NCBI GenBank assembly: GCA_900012615.1
Contig: LT009757.1
Coordinates: 176,294-240,293, forward strand
Source: Agrobacterium genomosp. 13 str. CFBP 6927
GTDB taxonomy: Bacteria; Pseudomonadota; Alphaproteobacteria; Rhizobiales; Rhizobiaceae
Reading direction: 5' to 3'
DNA length: 64,000 bases
Part shown: positions 18,771 through 27,269 of the stretch, piece after piece
How positions within the stretch are numbered: position 1 is the stretch's first letter
How the letters are laid out: every line of letters starts with the position of its first letter
Program-made: the position numbers and the translations under genes
Notes under the pieces: generated by a model
Databases searched by the model: none
What the model was told of the DNA's origin: nothing
The model's input: the letters and a program-made list of their open reading frames with translations, nothing else

Positions 18771-19655
18771 CTATGCTTTGATGGCATCAACAAAGGCTCG
18801 AAATCCCGCCGACATGTTTCTTCGGCTCGGATAATAAAGGTACAGCGGCTCCTCGGGCTGGCACCAATCCTCCAAAACCTTGACCAATCGGCCCGCAGCA
18901 ACAGGCTCGGCGACCCGGTCTTCCCACACGTAAGCGAGTGCGACCCCTTCCAATGCAGCTCTGGTCATCAGTTCGTGATCATCGAGCGAGAGTGGTCCCG
19001 TGGGCTGGAAGACAATAGTGCGGCCATCTTTGGAGAATTCCCACGGATAGCGCGCCCCTGAGGGAAACATATTCTGGATGCAAAGGTGCCGCTTTAGATC
19101 ATGTGGTGTGTCAGGGACAGGCCTGCGTTCGAAATATGCTGGTGACCCGACGACCACCAGGCGCAGTCTAGGCCTGATCCGCACCGCGATCATGCCTTCA
19201 GCCACGCGTTCGCCAAAGCGAATCCCGGCGTCGTAGCCCTCTTGTACAATATCGACGAGCCTGTCCGTGGCGCTGATCTCTAGTTCCAGGTTCGGGTTTT
19301 TCTCCAATAGCGGGCCAATAACCGACCCGATCACAAAGGGCGCTATCGAATTTGGAACGTTCAGCTTTACTCTTCCGAAGGGCGTATGCCGAAATCTGTT
19401 CAGCGCGTCGAGTGCCGAGGCAATCTCAGCAAATGCAGGATCGAGATGTGATTGAAGTAACTCCCCCGCCTCCGTCAGAGAAACGCTGCGCGTGGTTCGA
19501 TTGAGAAGGCGGACACCAATCCGGTGCTCGAGGCTGAGAACCGCGTGGCTAACCGCAGATGCGGTGACCCCCCTCTCTTCACCAGCCTTCCGGAAGCTCT
19601 TATGGCGGGCGACTGCTGCAAATGCCGACAACTCGGAAAGCTCCGTTGACCTCAT
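18771..19655 (-). CDS. LysR-family regulator (CrgA-like), divergent from SDR
   Basis: A 294-residue regulator. The N-terminus ELSAFAAVARHKSFRKAG with ASAVSHAVLSLEHRIGVRL is the LysR helix-turn-helix. The middle SATDRLVDIVQEGYDAGIRF is typical of the subgroup that represses or activates a divergent oxidoreductase. It faces away from the SDR gene with 119 bases between starts, so it very probably controls that gene and itself. Confidence 0.88.
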   Translation of the reverse strand: MRSTELSELSAFAAVARHKSFRKAGEERGVTASAVSHAVLSLEHRIGVRLLNRTTRSVSLTEAGELLQSHLDPAFAEIASALDALNRFRHTPFGRVKLNVPNSIAPFVIGSVIGPLLEKNPNLELEISATDRLVDIVQEGYDAGIRFGERVAEGMIAVRIRPRLRLVVVGSPAYFERRPVPDTPHDLKRHLCIQNMFPSGARYPWEFSKDGRTIVFQPTGPLSLDDHELMTRAALEGVALAYVWEDRVAEPVAAGRLVKVLEDWCQPEEPLYLYYPSRRNMSAGFRAFVDAIKA

Positions 19656-19774
19656 TGATGAACCCTGTTCATTATTGTTTCAAAAAAGAATAGCCTTATA
19701 CATCAGTCGAAACTCGGTCAAATTCCTTCTCATCAGCAACGAGCTGGTAAACAACTCAACGGAAGGAGACCATC

Positions 19775-20608
19775 ATGAAAGTCTGGTTCATCACGGGCGC
19801 ATCCCGGGGATTTGGAGCGCTTATCACCAAAGAGGCCTTGGCCGCCGGCGACGCTGTTGTTGCTACCGCGAGGAATCCCAAGACGATCACCGAGCAGATC
19901 GGCGAGCATCCAAACCTTTTGGCTGTTGCGCTTGACGTCACGAGTGAAGCCCAGGCCAACGAAGCCGCGGCTGCCGCAATCCAGCGCTTTGGAAAGATCG
20001 ACGTGCTCGCAAACAACGCAGGTTATGGCCTGCTCGGCGCGGTCGAGGAGGCGACGAACGACGAAGTCGAGGCAATTTACGCAACCAATGTATTCGGCCT
20101 GTTGAAGGTAACACGGGCAATTCTGCCGCACATGCGCCGCCAACGCTCCGGTCATATCTTGAACTTCTCTTCGATAGGCGGTTACTTCGGCTTTCCGGGA
20201 TGGGGCGTCTACGGCTCAACGAAATTCGCTGTCGAAGGCCTTTCAGAATCCCTGGCGGCTGAGGTCGCGCCATTTGGCATTAAGGTCACAATCGTGGAGC
20301 CCGGATTCTTCCGCACCGACTTCCTGAACGACAATTCCTTGACCGTCAGCCCGGCCACGATCGCAGACTATGTCGGTACGCCCGCAGGAGATATGCGCGA
20401 GTTTGCGGCGGCCGCCAACCATGGACAGCCGGGCGATCCTGCCAAGTTTGCAAAGGGCGTCATAACCCTTGCGAACGCCTCCAATCCCCCCCTGCGAATG
20501 CAGTTTGGCAGCGATACTGTCGCCAAGATCGAGGAGAAAAACGCGAGTGTGGCCAATGAACTTTCGCAATGGCGAGACCTCGCTCTTTCCACAGACTTTA
20601 CTGCCTAA
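19775..20608 (+). CDS. short-chain dehydrogenase/reductase
   Basis: A 277-residue NAD(P)-dependent oxidoreductase of the classical SDR type. The nucleotide site is TGASRGFGALI near the N-terminus, followed by NNAGYG, the catalytic Ser in ILNFSSIGG, and YGSTKFAVEGLSE with the Tyr-x-x-x-Lys pair. VEPGFFRTDF follows. The start has GGAG 6 bases upstream. Regulated probably by the divergent LysR. Substrate unknown. Confidence 0.9.
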   Translation: MKVWFITGASRGFGALITKEALAAGDAVVATARNPKTITEQIGEHPNLLAVALDVTSEAQANEAAAAAIQRFGKIDVLANNAGYGLLGAVEEATNDEVEAIYATNVFGLLKVTRAILPHMRRQRSGHILNFSSIGGYFGFPGWGVYGSTKFAVEGLSESLAAEVAPFGIKVTIVEPGFFRTDFLNDNSLTVSPATIADYVGTPAGDMREFAAAANHGQPGDPAKFAKGVITLANASNPPLRMQFGSDTVAKIEEKNASVANELSQWRDLALSTDFTA

Positions 20609-20799
20609 TATGCCCTTACGGCCCTGGCGATAATTCGCCGGGGCCGATCGTTGCAGCGCATTACCTAGATGTCGCCTACACCAATCGGCGGACGGTGTGA
20701 ATTTTTGCTGCCTATTGAGAAATCAATTGCCTATCCGATGGCCGGTAGAGCAACATTTGCTGTAGCACCTAGAGTGTCCACGCGGTTGGGGAATGTAGA

Positions 20800-22572
20800 A
20801 TGGCTTCCGAAGCGCACGGTATGGAGCTACTGCCCATAATAGGGCTCCTCAGTGCTGCAATTGTTGCAGCTCCACTATTCAAGCGCCTCGGCTTTGGATC
20901 AGTCCTGGGCTACCTTGCTGGGGGCGTTGTCATCGGCCCGTTTGGCGCGCGCCTGTTGGATGACCCGGCGTTCATACTGAACGTGGCCGAACTTGGCGTC
21001 GTGATGTTCCTTTTCATAATTGGGCTAGAGATGAGGCCTTCACGTCTGTGGGGTTTGCGACGTGAGATTTTTGGGCTTGGTGTCGCACAAGTCGGTTTGT
21101 GCGCCATGTGCCTCACCGCCGTAGGCGTTTTCACGGGTTTTCCGCTAGCCCCTTCGTTCGTAGCCGGTGCCGGCTTTGTTCTGACTTCTACTGCAGTAGT
21201 TATGCAGCTTCTTGAGGAGAGGGGCGAAATTTCCACCCCTAAGGGCCAACGCATTGTCTCAATTCTCCTGTTGGAAGATATGTCGATTGTACCCCTGCTG
21301 GCACTGGTGGCCTTCCTAGCCCCCATCGTTCCGGGAGCATCGTCAGCGAATGAAGGTATAAACTGGTTGGCAATCGGCATCGGGATCACATCGATCGCAG
21401 GCCTGGTTTTGGCAGGGCGCTACCTGTTAAATCCATTGTTCGGCGTGATCGCTAGTGCTGGTGCACGCGAGGTCATGACGGCTGCGGCACTCCTTGTGGT
21501 ACTAGGTTCGGCATATGTTATGCAACTCGGCGGGCTATCCATGGCCATGGGCGCATTCCTCGCTGGCGTGTTACTATCAGAATCCACGTTTCGGCATCAA
21601 TTGGAGGCCGATGTTGAGCCGTTCCGTGGCATCCTGCTCGGCCTCTTTTTCTTGGCTGTGGGGATGTCGCTCGATTTAACCGTTATCGCCAACAACTGGC
21701 GGACCATTCTTTTCTATGTGGTAGCTTACATGGTTGTGAAGGCGATCGTGATTTATGTCGTCGCTCGGCTACTGAAATCTTCCCCTTGGGAGGCACTCCA
21801 ACGATCGATATTCATGGCACAGGGCGGAGAATTCGCTTTCGTGCTTTACACGGCAGCGTTGGCCGTCGGTATCCTCACCCTCGAACAGAGCGCAATACTG
21901 ACGTCCATCATCATCATTTCCATGGCGCTGACGCCGATTCTAATTACCCTGCTAAGTTTTATTGAGAAGTCAATTCCGCCGACACTGGAAGAAGCTTGGC
22001 GGCCTGAGAATCTCAAAGGCAGCGTACTAATCATAGGATTTGGAAGGGTTGGGCAAATCGTTAGCCAGCTGCTTCTCGACCGTGGTCATGACATTTCGAT
22101 CATTGATACCGACGTTGAGATGATCAATATCGCACGAGAGTTCGATTTCGAAGTCTATTATGGCGACGGGAAGCGGCTCGACATCCTGCATGCAGCAGGG
22201 GCTGAACGCGCCAAGACAATCATCGTATGCGTCGACAAATCGGAGGATGCCACCCGGATCGTTGAACTGGTGAAGGCTGAGTTCCCCTCGGTCCCTGTAC
22301 TGGCGCGCGCGGTCGACCGAAGACATGCCCTTACGCTTCAAAGAGCAGGTTCTGACTTTCACATCCGGGAGACCTTCGAGTCTGCCGTGGTCCTTGGACA
22401 GAGGGCGCTTGAGATGATGGGAGCGGAACTTCACGAGATCGATGAAATTGCCAACGTTGTCCGACAGCGCGATGCCCATCGATTTCAACTGGAAAAGTCA
22501 GGCGGCCTGTCTGCCGGAAAGCCTATGTTTAGCGGCAAGCGCATACCTCGGGAGATTTCGCCCGACGTTTAA
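20800..22572 (+). CDS. CPA2-family cation/proton antiporter, KefB/KefC type
   Basis: Potassium or sodium/proton antiporter of 590 residues in the inner membrane. The first 390 residues are a 12-13 helix Na/H exchanger domain (GYLAGGVVIGPFG, then MFLFIIGLEMRPSRLW). A TrkA-N domain with a Rossmann motif follows (VLIIGFGRVGQIVSQLLLDRG), which binds NAD(H) and gates transport. The C-terminus matches the rhizobial KefB/C group. Glutathione-gated activity cannot be judged from sequence alone. It stands alone, next to a convergent ChaC gene. Confidence 0.9.
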   Translation: MASEAHGMELLPIIGLLSAAIVAAPLFKRLGFGSVLGYLAGGVVIGPFGARLLDDPAFILNVAELGVVMFLFIIGLEMRPSRLWGLRREIFGLGVAQVGLCAMCLTAVGVFTGFPLAPSFVAGAGFVLTSTAVVMQLLEERGEISTPKGQRIVSILLLEDMSIVPLLALVAFLAPIVPGASSANEGINWLAIGIGITSIAGLVLAGRYLLNPLFGVIASAGAREVMTAAALLVVLGSAYVMQLGGLSMAMGAFLAGVLLSESTFRHQLEADVEPFRGILLGLFFLAVGMSLDLTVIANNWRTILFYVVAYMVVKAIVIYVVARLLKSSPWEALQRSIFMAQGGEFAFVLYTAALAVGILTLEQSAILTSIIIISMALTPILITLLSFIEKSIPPTLEEAWRPENLKGSVLIIGFGRVGQIVSQLLLDRGHDISIIDTDVEMINIAREFDFEVYYGDGKRLDILHAAGAERAKTIIVCVDKSEDATRIVELVKAEFPSVPVLARAVDRRHALTLQRAGSDFHIRETFESAVVLGQRALEMMGAELHEIDEIANVVRQRDAHRFQLEKSGGLSAGKPMFSGKRIPREISPDV

Positions 22573-22584
22573 TTTACTAAGCAT

Positions 22585-23310
22585 TTAGCTTGAAGTGATG
22601 ACTTGATTGGTCGTGACTGTCATCGTTGGGTGAAGTAGCCTGATTTCGTCGGCAACCAACTTCTGGAGAAGCCACAGTTTTCTGTCATGTATGCCAAACT
22701 CTTCAAGATGGAGAACGGTGTTGTAGAGATACGCGGCGCACGAGCCCGCGTACCCGCACGCCCTAGCCAGCATCCACGCTACGCGTTCAATAGGTTGACC
22801 AAGCATTACACCTTCACCCGGGAGAGGGCCTACCCAGAAACTCAACGCGCGTATGGGGCCTTTGCCAGATAGAACCTTGATCCATCGGGTGGTGTAAATG
22901 CTCTCTTGGTCCCAAACCTCTCGTCGAAGCAGTCGATCGATTGCTTTTTTGTGATCGTTTCTACCTACTTTGAGCAAAAAACCGTCACAACGCCCACCCC
23001 GCTCCAGGGCCATCATCAATCCTGGTTGCTCAGGCGTTCCTCGCCATGTGACGAGTTCAAGGCAGAATGACCGATGCCAACCATAAGCCGTACCTTTCAT
23101 TCGATCTGTGACCTCGAACTCTGGTTTCCAGATGAGTGAACCGTAGGCAAAAACCCAAAGATCGCCGTCACCAATTTCCTCAGAAAACCGGGAGACCAGG
23201 TCACTGTAGTCAGTATTGGAAAGCGGCGTCCATCTTTCGTCGGGTGGTGGCTCAGCTACCGCACGCTCGCAAAGTGCTACCAATTCAGGTGTGAGAGACA
23301 TTTTACGCAT
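22585..23310 (-). CDS. ChaC-like gamma-glutamylcyclotransferase
   Basis: Degrades glutathione to 5-oxoproline and Cys-Gly. The protein is about 240 residues from the ATG at 23310 (an ATG at 23412 adds 34 Arg-rich residues). The family signature VFAYGSLIWKPEFEV is present, then GWHRSFCLELVTWRGTPEQPG and LLRREVWDQE with the acidic residue expected in catalysis. It is convergent with the KefB/C-type antiporter, 12 bases apart; both families are linked to glutathione, which may or may not be coincidence here. Confidence 0.87.
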   Translation of the reverse strand: MRKMSLTPELVALCERAVAEPPPDERWTPLSNTDYSDLVSRFSEEIGDGDLWVFAYGSLIWKPEFEVTDRMKGTAYGWHRSFCLELVTWRGTPEQPGLMMALERGGRCDGFLLKVGRNDHKKAIDRLLRREVWDQESIYTTRWIKVLSGKGPIRALSFWVGPLPGEGVMLGQPIERVAWMLARACGYAGSCAAYLYNTVLHLEEFGIHDRKLWLLQKLVADEIRLLHPTMTVTTNQVITSS

Positions 23311-23598
23311 CGATGCACCCCGACCTCCGCTGTAATAGAAGGTGGAACCGATTGCCCTGTCAAGGTTACGCTTCGGTGGCTGCCGACGCGCCCTCAGCCG
23401 AGACCTTCGCATTCAACCCACATCGAAGTTGTGCGAATTCCTCCCGCTAAGGGCACGCCTTACGACTGATATGGTCGATGATTGCCGCAGCATTTACACT
23501 CGTCAAAATCTGAATCACAACTACTTGCCGTTGACCAAATATCTCCTGCAATCAAAACTCCCCAAATCACTTCACGATGTCCCGACGGAGACCCGGGC

Positions 23599-24120
23599 AT
23601 GTTTCTTTTAGACACGAGTGTTCTAAGCCAAGCCCAATATAAAAAAGCGCATCCTTCTGTCGCTCAATGGCTAGCCGACCAAGAAGATTTGGCGATACCG
23701 TTTCCAGCGCTTTTAGAAATTCAACAAGGAATCGTTGAAATTGGTGCGAGACAGCCGGCACTCGCCGCGGAGATTATGGCTTGGTTCGATGAATTACTCG
23801 AATGGGATTTTCTGTACCCAGAAATCAACCACCAAGTCGCCAAAACGCTCGCTAAACTACATTGTTGCGAGCCACTAAGACATCTGTGGTATACAAATCC
23901 AGAAAACGCGAGGAGGCGAAAACCCGGACAGGACCTGTTTATCGCAGCCGTCTCCATCGCACACAATCTGCCGATAGCAACGCTCAACGGAAAAGATTTT
24001 GCGTTGATAGCCCACTACTTCCCACTGCCTGGCGTGTACAATCCGGCGTTCTCGATGTGGGTCGTCGCAAAATCCGACAGACCAGTTACCGCCACCCAAG
24101 CGACAGCTAAATATGCTTAG
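23599..24120 (+). CDS. PIN-domain toxin, VapC/FitB-like
   Basis: Probable site-specific RNase of 173 residues. Start ATG at 23599 (MFLLDTSVLS); the upstream extension of the frame is not protein-like. The acidic PIN residues are visible: D5 in LLDTSVLS, E40 in ALLEIQQG, D112 in GQDLFIAA and D133 in NGKDFA. No VapB-like antitoxin lies directly upstream as is usual. Instead a Phd-like gene faces it tail to tail with a 4-base overlap of stop codons. Confidence 0.85.
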   Translation: MFLLDTSVLSQAQYKKAHPSVAQWLADQEDLAIPFPALLEIQQGIVEIGARQPALAAEIMAWFDELLEWDFLYPEINHQVAKTLAKLHCCEPLRHLWYTNPENARRRKPGQDLFIAAVSIAHNLPIATLNGKDFALIAHYFPLPGVYNPAFSMWVVAKSDRPVTATQATAKYA

Positions 24121-24308
24121 CGATCTTTCGGTCCACCACGAGAAAGCAGAGGGCCGACTGGACCCTTCATCCGTGGCTTGAATATAATTTCAAAGAGCCC
24201 GTTCTCGTCGCGCACGCTTTGAGGGCTATCGTTACGTGCAGCCTCGAAGACTTCGGATATCCGAAGTTCAGCATCTTTCCTCTCCCAAATGGCTGTCGGT
24301 TCCCTCAC
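24117..24308 (-). CDS. Phd/YefM-like antitoxin
   Basis: A 63-residue protein with a GTG start and AGAGGA 4 bases upstream. The pattern WERKDAELRISEVFEAARND, then PQSVRDENGLFEIIF, matches Phd/YefM antitoxins, which bind DNA through the N-terminus and neutralise toxin with the C-terminus. It is convergent with the PIN toxin gene, overlapping by 4 bases. Antitoxins normally precede their toxin on the same strand, so the pairing is inferred from adjacency. Confidence 0.6.
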   Translation of the reverse strand: MREPTAIWERKDAELRISEVFEAARNDSPQSVRDENGLFEIIFKPRMKGPVGPLLSRGGPKDR

Positions 24309-24749
24309 ATGATCCTCTCTTCGATGAAGTCCAACAATAACCGATTCCTACCGGACTGTGAACGTGAACGGACCGACACCAAGAAGCGAGTCCTTGATAT
24401 ACCATTTTAACCTTACTCCCCCGGGATGCACTGTTGGCTGCGGCAACACTTAGTTGTTCCTCAGCTTGCGTCCGAGTCGACAGCGCTCTCGCGAGCTCGC
24501 CCGCTGTCGGGCGACGATCCCACATTATGTCGACCAATCTCTGTCGGGGTCCTAGAAAACTGCTCCAAAAGTAAACCCCGCAGAAAGCCAGTACCGATGT
24601 CGCAGTGAAGACGGTCGAAGTCGGCAATTTACCAGCCTGCCTTGCCTTCATGTACAAGTACACTTTTCGGCCGGTTAGTTTTCATTAGCAAATTCAGGTT
24701 AGCAAAAGGGCCTATGCCGAAACTGCGATCATGCTCGAGGATGGCCTGA
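24309..24749. other. intergenic region
   Basis: No secure gene. A minus-strand frame ending near 24268 has a hydrophobic N-terminal segment (STVFTATSVLAFCGVYFWSS) but weak start signals and an odd C-terminus. I regard it as unproven. Confidence 0.35.
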
Positions 24750-25244
24750 ATGGACGAAGCGCTCACACCAGAGGAGAGGTTCTGGAAACCGCGTAATTCC
24801 AATGATTTTCCGGATGACATCATTTCAAAGTTCGCCAACACGTTACGCGACGACAAGCGCGACTGGCTCTATGAATTCCATTTTGCTTGCCACCAACGGA
24901 CGATAATTTGGGATGAATGCGACAACGACCGTTTTGAGGAGGAAGCCCCTGCCGTCGCTGTCGGTTTTGAGATCATCGAGATGTCGGAAGGCCTTTTCGA
25001 GGCTATAACTCCAGAAGGTATGCACTCTCTGCTCTTTACTGGGTCAAATGCACGGTCAATAAACGCTGCATTGAAGCAAGCACTTTTTCTGGAAAATCAT
25101 AGAGCGGGCACAGTGGACCATTCCGATGCTTTTCTGACACTAATTGAAAGTGAATTACAAAAAGCGCGAAAAGGGATTTTCGCAAATTGGAAAGTCGCAA
25201 GCCAAGACAAGCGCTTTCTCGCAAGCACCTCCCCCTCCGAATAA
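24750..25244 (+). CDS. hypothetical acidic protein, 164 residues
   Basis: Not recognised. Starts MDEALTPEERFW with GAGG about 9 bases upstream. The protein is rich in Asp and Glu, has a segment WLYEFHFACHQRTIIWDECD, and ends in a basic tail. It has no signal peptide or membrane segment. It lies between the toxin-antitoxin pair and an IS630 remnant, in a region rich in mobile fragments. Confidence 0.5.
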   Translation: MDEALTPEERFWKPRNSNDFPDDIISKFANTLRDDKRDWLYEFHFACHQRTIIWDECDNDRFEEEAPAVAVGFEIIEMSEGLFEAITPEGMHSLLFTGSNARSINAALKQALFLENHRAGTVDHSDAFLTLIESELQKARKGIFANWKVASQDKRFLASTSPSE

Positions 25245-25469
25245 CGATTGCCTTCGAAAGTTCCGCCCACGGGTGCCAAATTAAGCCTACCTTTCTATGT
25301 CATGGTCCGAAACCACTCGCCGAGGGCTGCGGAACAGAAAAACCCCACAGCATTAGTTCCAGGGTCTGAATTTAGAGCGCGTCCATTGAACGCGGAATCG
25401 GGTTGAGGATTCCCCTGGCTGCCGAATTCTGATTCCATCGCCCCGACTGTTGATTTGGTCGGAGGCAAT

Positions 25470-26060
25470 ATGACCCGAGCTTTTAGTGATGATCTGCGTA
25501 GCCGCGTTTGGCTGCGTCACGCGATGGCATGTCGGCGCGATCAGCGGCGGCCAGATTTGGAATTGGTATTTCAACGGCCATCGCCTGGATCGCCAGCGCA
25601 CGGGCGGGTCAGTTGAGGCCTGCGAAGCAGGGCCGACGCGGTGGCTCACGCCTCGATGCGCACAAGGACTTCATCATCGGCATGATCGAAAAGGAAAAGG
25701 ATATTACGCTCAACGAGATGGTTGTGCGATTGCGTCAGGACAGAGCCGTATCGATCGGCCGCAGCGCGCTTGACGTCTGGCTGCGAAAGCGCGGCTGGAC
25801 TTTCAAAAAAAGACCGCACATGCACTGGAGCAGGAGCGTCCTGACCTCCTGAAACGTCGTCAGGATTGGTTCGACGGCCAACTCGATCTCGATCCGGCGC
25901 GGCTCGTCTTCATCGATGAAACCGGCTTGAGCACGAAGATGTCTCGGCTTCGCGGACGGGCCCTTTGCGGAGATCGATGCCGCTCACCGGTCCCGCACGG
26001 CCATTGGAAGACAACGACGTTTACCGGCGCGCTCAGGCTACTCTTCGAGGTTGACCTCAA
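25470..26060 (+). pseudogene. IS630-family transposase, frameshifted and truncated
   Basis: Three reading frames together give an IS630 transposase: MTRAFSDDLRSRV, then AASRDGMSARSAAARFGI through LDVWLRKRGWTFKK, then DWFDGQLDLDPARLVFIDE (catalytic Asp region) and TGALRL. A base is lost in a T run near 25505. The second shift is at a 7-A run near 25806; some IS630 elements use such runs for programmed frameshifting, but the first shift is not explained that way. The 3' third of the gene is missing, so the element is dead. Confidence 0.85.
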
Positions 26061-26494
26061 GGTTCTTGAGGGATCGGAAATTTTCGATCTGGAGTTTTTT
26101 TAGTTTCACAGAAGCGCTCGCAAACTGTAGCAATAACCAGAGATATATTAGTGATGCGCGATTCGCGCTACACGAGAAATTTGCTCAGTCCAAAAAATCC
26201 AACTCCCCAGCATATCGAAGAAGCTGAAGCTGCCTCAGCATGAACCGATTCGGCAGAAAGGAACGCGTGCCAGGACTGTCGTCGAAAATCTCCACTGAAT
26301 TTGGTTTATCGACGAGCTTCCTCCGAGCTGACAAAACGGGCTGCTTCTCACCCTCTCACATACACGTCCCCAAAAGCCAAGAAAGCTACCACCTCTAGGC
26401 ATCGGCCCTCGAAATTAACCATTAAGTTGAGGGTGGCCATCAATGCTACTTGCAGAACATTTTAGCCCTCGGCAATATGCCGCGGGGGCTTTCT
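26061..26494. other. intergenic region after the IS630 remnant
   Basis: AT-richer than its surroundings. I see no gene or clear IS end. The SH3-protein ribosome site is a G-rich stretch at about 26484-26488. Confidence 0.4.
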
Positions 26495-27169
26495 ATGAAA
26501 AAACGGTACTGGCTGCTTTGTGGACTTATCCTATTCGGGATTTCGAAATTGGGGGAAACGCCGTCGAAGTCCGGCGTAACGACACAGCCAAGTTTCTCAA
26601 CTGATGCGCGCGTCCTGGAACCTCCGCCGTCGACAATGAGCGACCAACAACCTACCTCCCCTTCCACAACAACTTTGTCTCCAGGAGGCGAGACGCCCAG
26701 ATCGCCGAATTTCGCAGAAATACGAACCAAGTTTGTTAGCGGAAGTGGTGTCGCACTGCGCGGTGCGCCAAACACAAAGGCCCAAATCATTGATAGACTA
26801 GATCGAGGACGAAAAGTCGACCTCCTTCAGTCGGAAGCAGAGTGGTCTAGGATCAAGGATATTCTGACCCAAAAGGAAGGATGGGTTGCAACCAGGTTCT
26901 TGCAGGATGACAAGCCCAAGCGAGAGGAAATCTCAAAACCTTCGGAATCAAAGAGCAAGCCTCCGCCAACACTATCACCACCAATAATCATCCAGCGGAT
27001 CATCGCCGAATCCGTCGCCAGCTATCCCGGCACATGCGCCTGCCCTTACAGCACGGATCGCAGGGGCCGAAGATGTGGCAACCGAAGTGCATATTCAAAG
27101 CCCGGCGGCTATGCCCCAATCTGTTTCGCACAGGATGTTACGAAATCGATGATCGAAGCCTATCGCTGA
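26495..27169 (+). CDS. secreted SH3-domain protein
   Basis: A 224-residue protein. The start at 26495 gives MKKRYWLLCGLILFGIS, a signal peptide or membrane anchor. A Ser/Pro/Thr-rich linker follows, then a bacterial SH3 domain (VSGSGVALRGAPNTKAQII to KEGWVATRFLQ). A Cys-containing C-terminal motif (YPGTCACPYSTDRRGRRCG and a later ICFAQDVT) recurs in rhizobial SH3 proteins. Probably periplasmic and cell-wall related. It ends convergent with the AAA/M41 gene. Confidence 0.8.
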   Translation: MKKRYWLLCGLILFGISKLGETPSKSGVTTQPSFSTDARVLEPPPSTMSDQQPTSPSTTTLSPGGETPRSPNFAEIRTKFVSGSGVALRGAPNTKAQIIDRLDRGRKVDLLQSEAEWSRIKDILTQKEGWVATRFLQDDKPKREEISKPSESKSKPPPTLSPPIIIQRIIAESVASYPGTCACPYSTDRRGRRCGNRSAYSKPGGYAPICFAQDVTKSMIEAYR

Positions 27170-27269
27170 CCTATTGGAAGCGCAGCCAAAGATGCCCGCG
27201 CCTACATGCAGCGATGAACCTTCGCCGACCGCTGCTTTCGTTGCCGAACGCGTCTGCCAGCGTTCCGGT

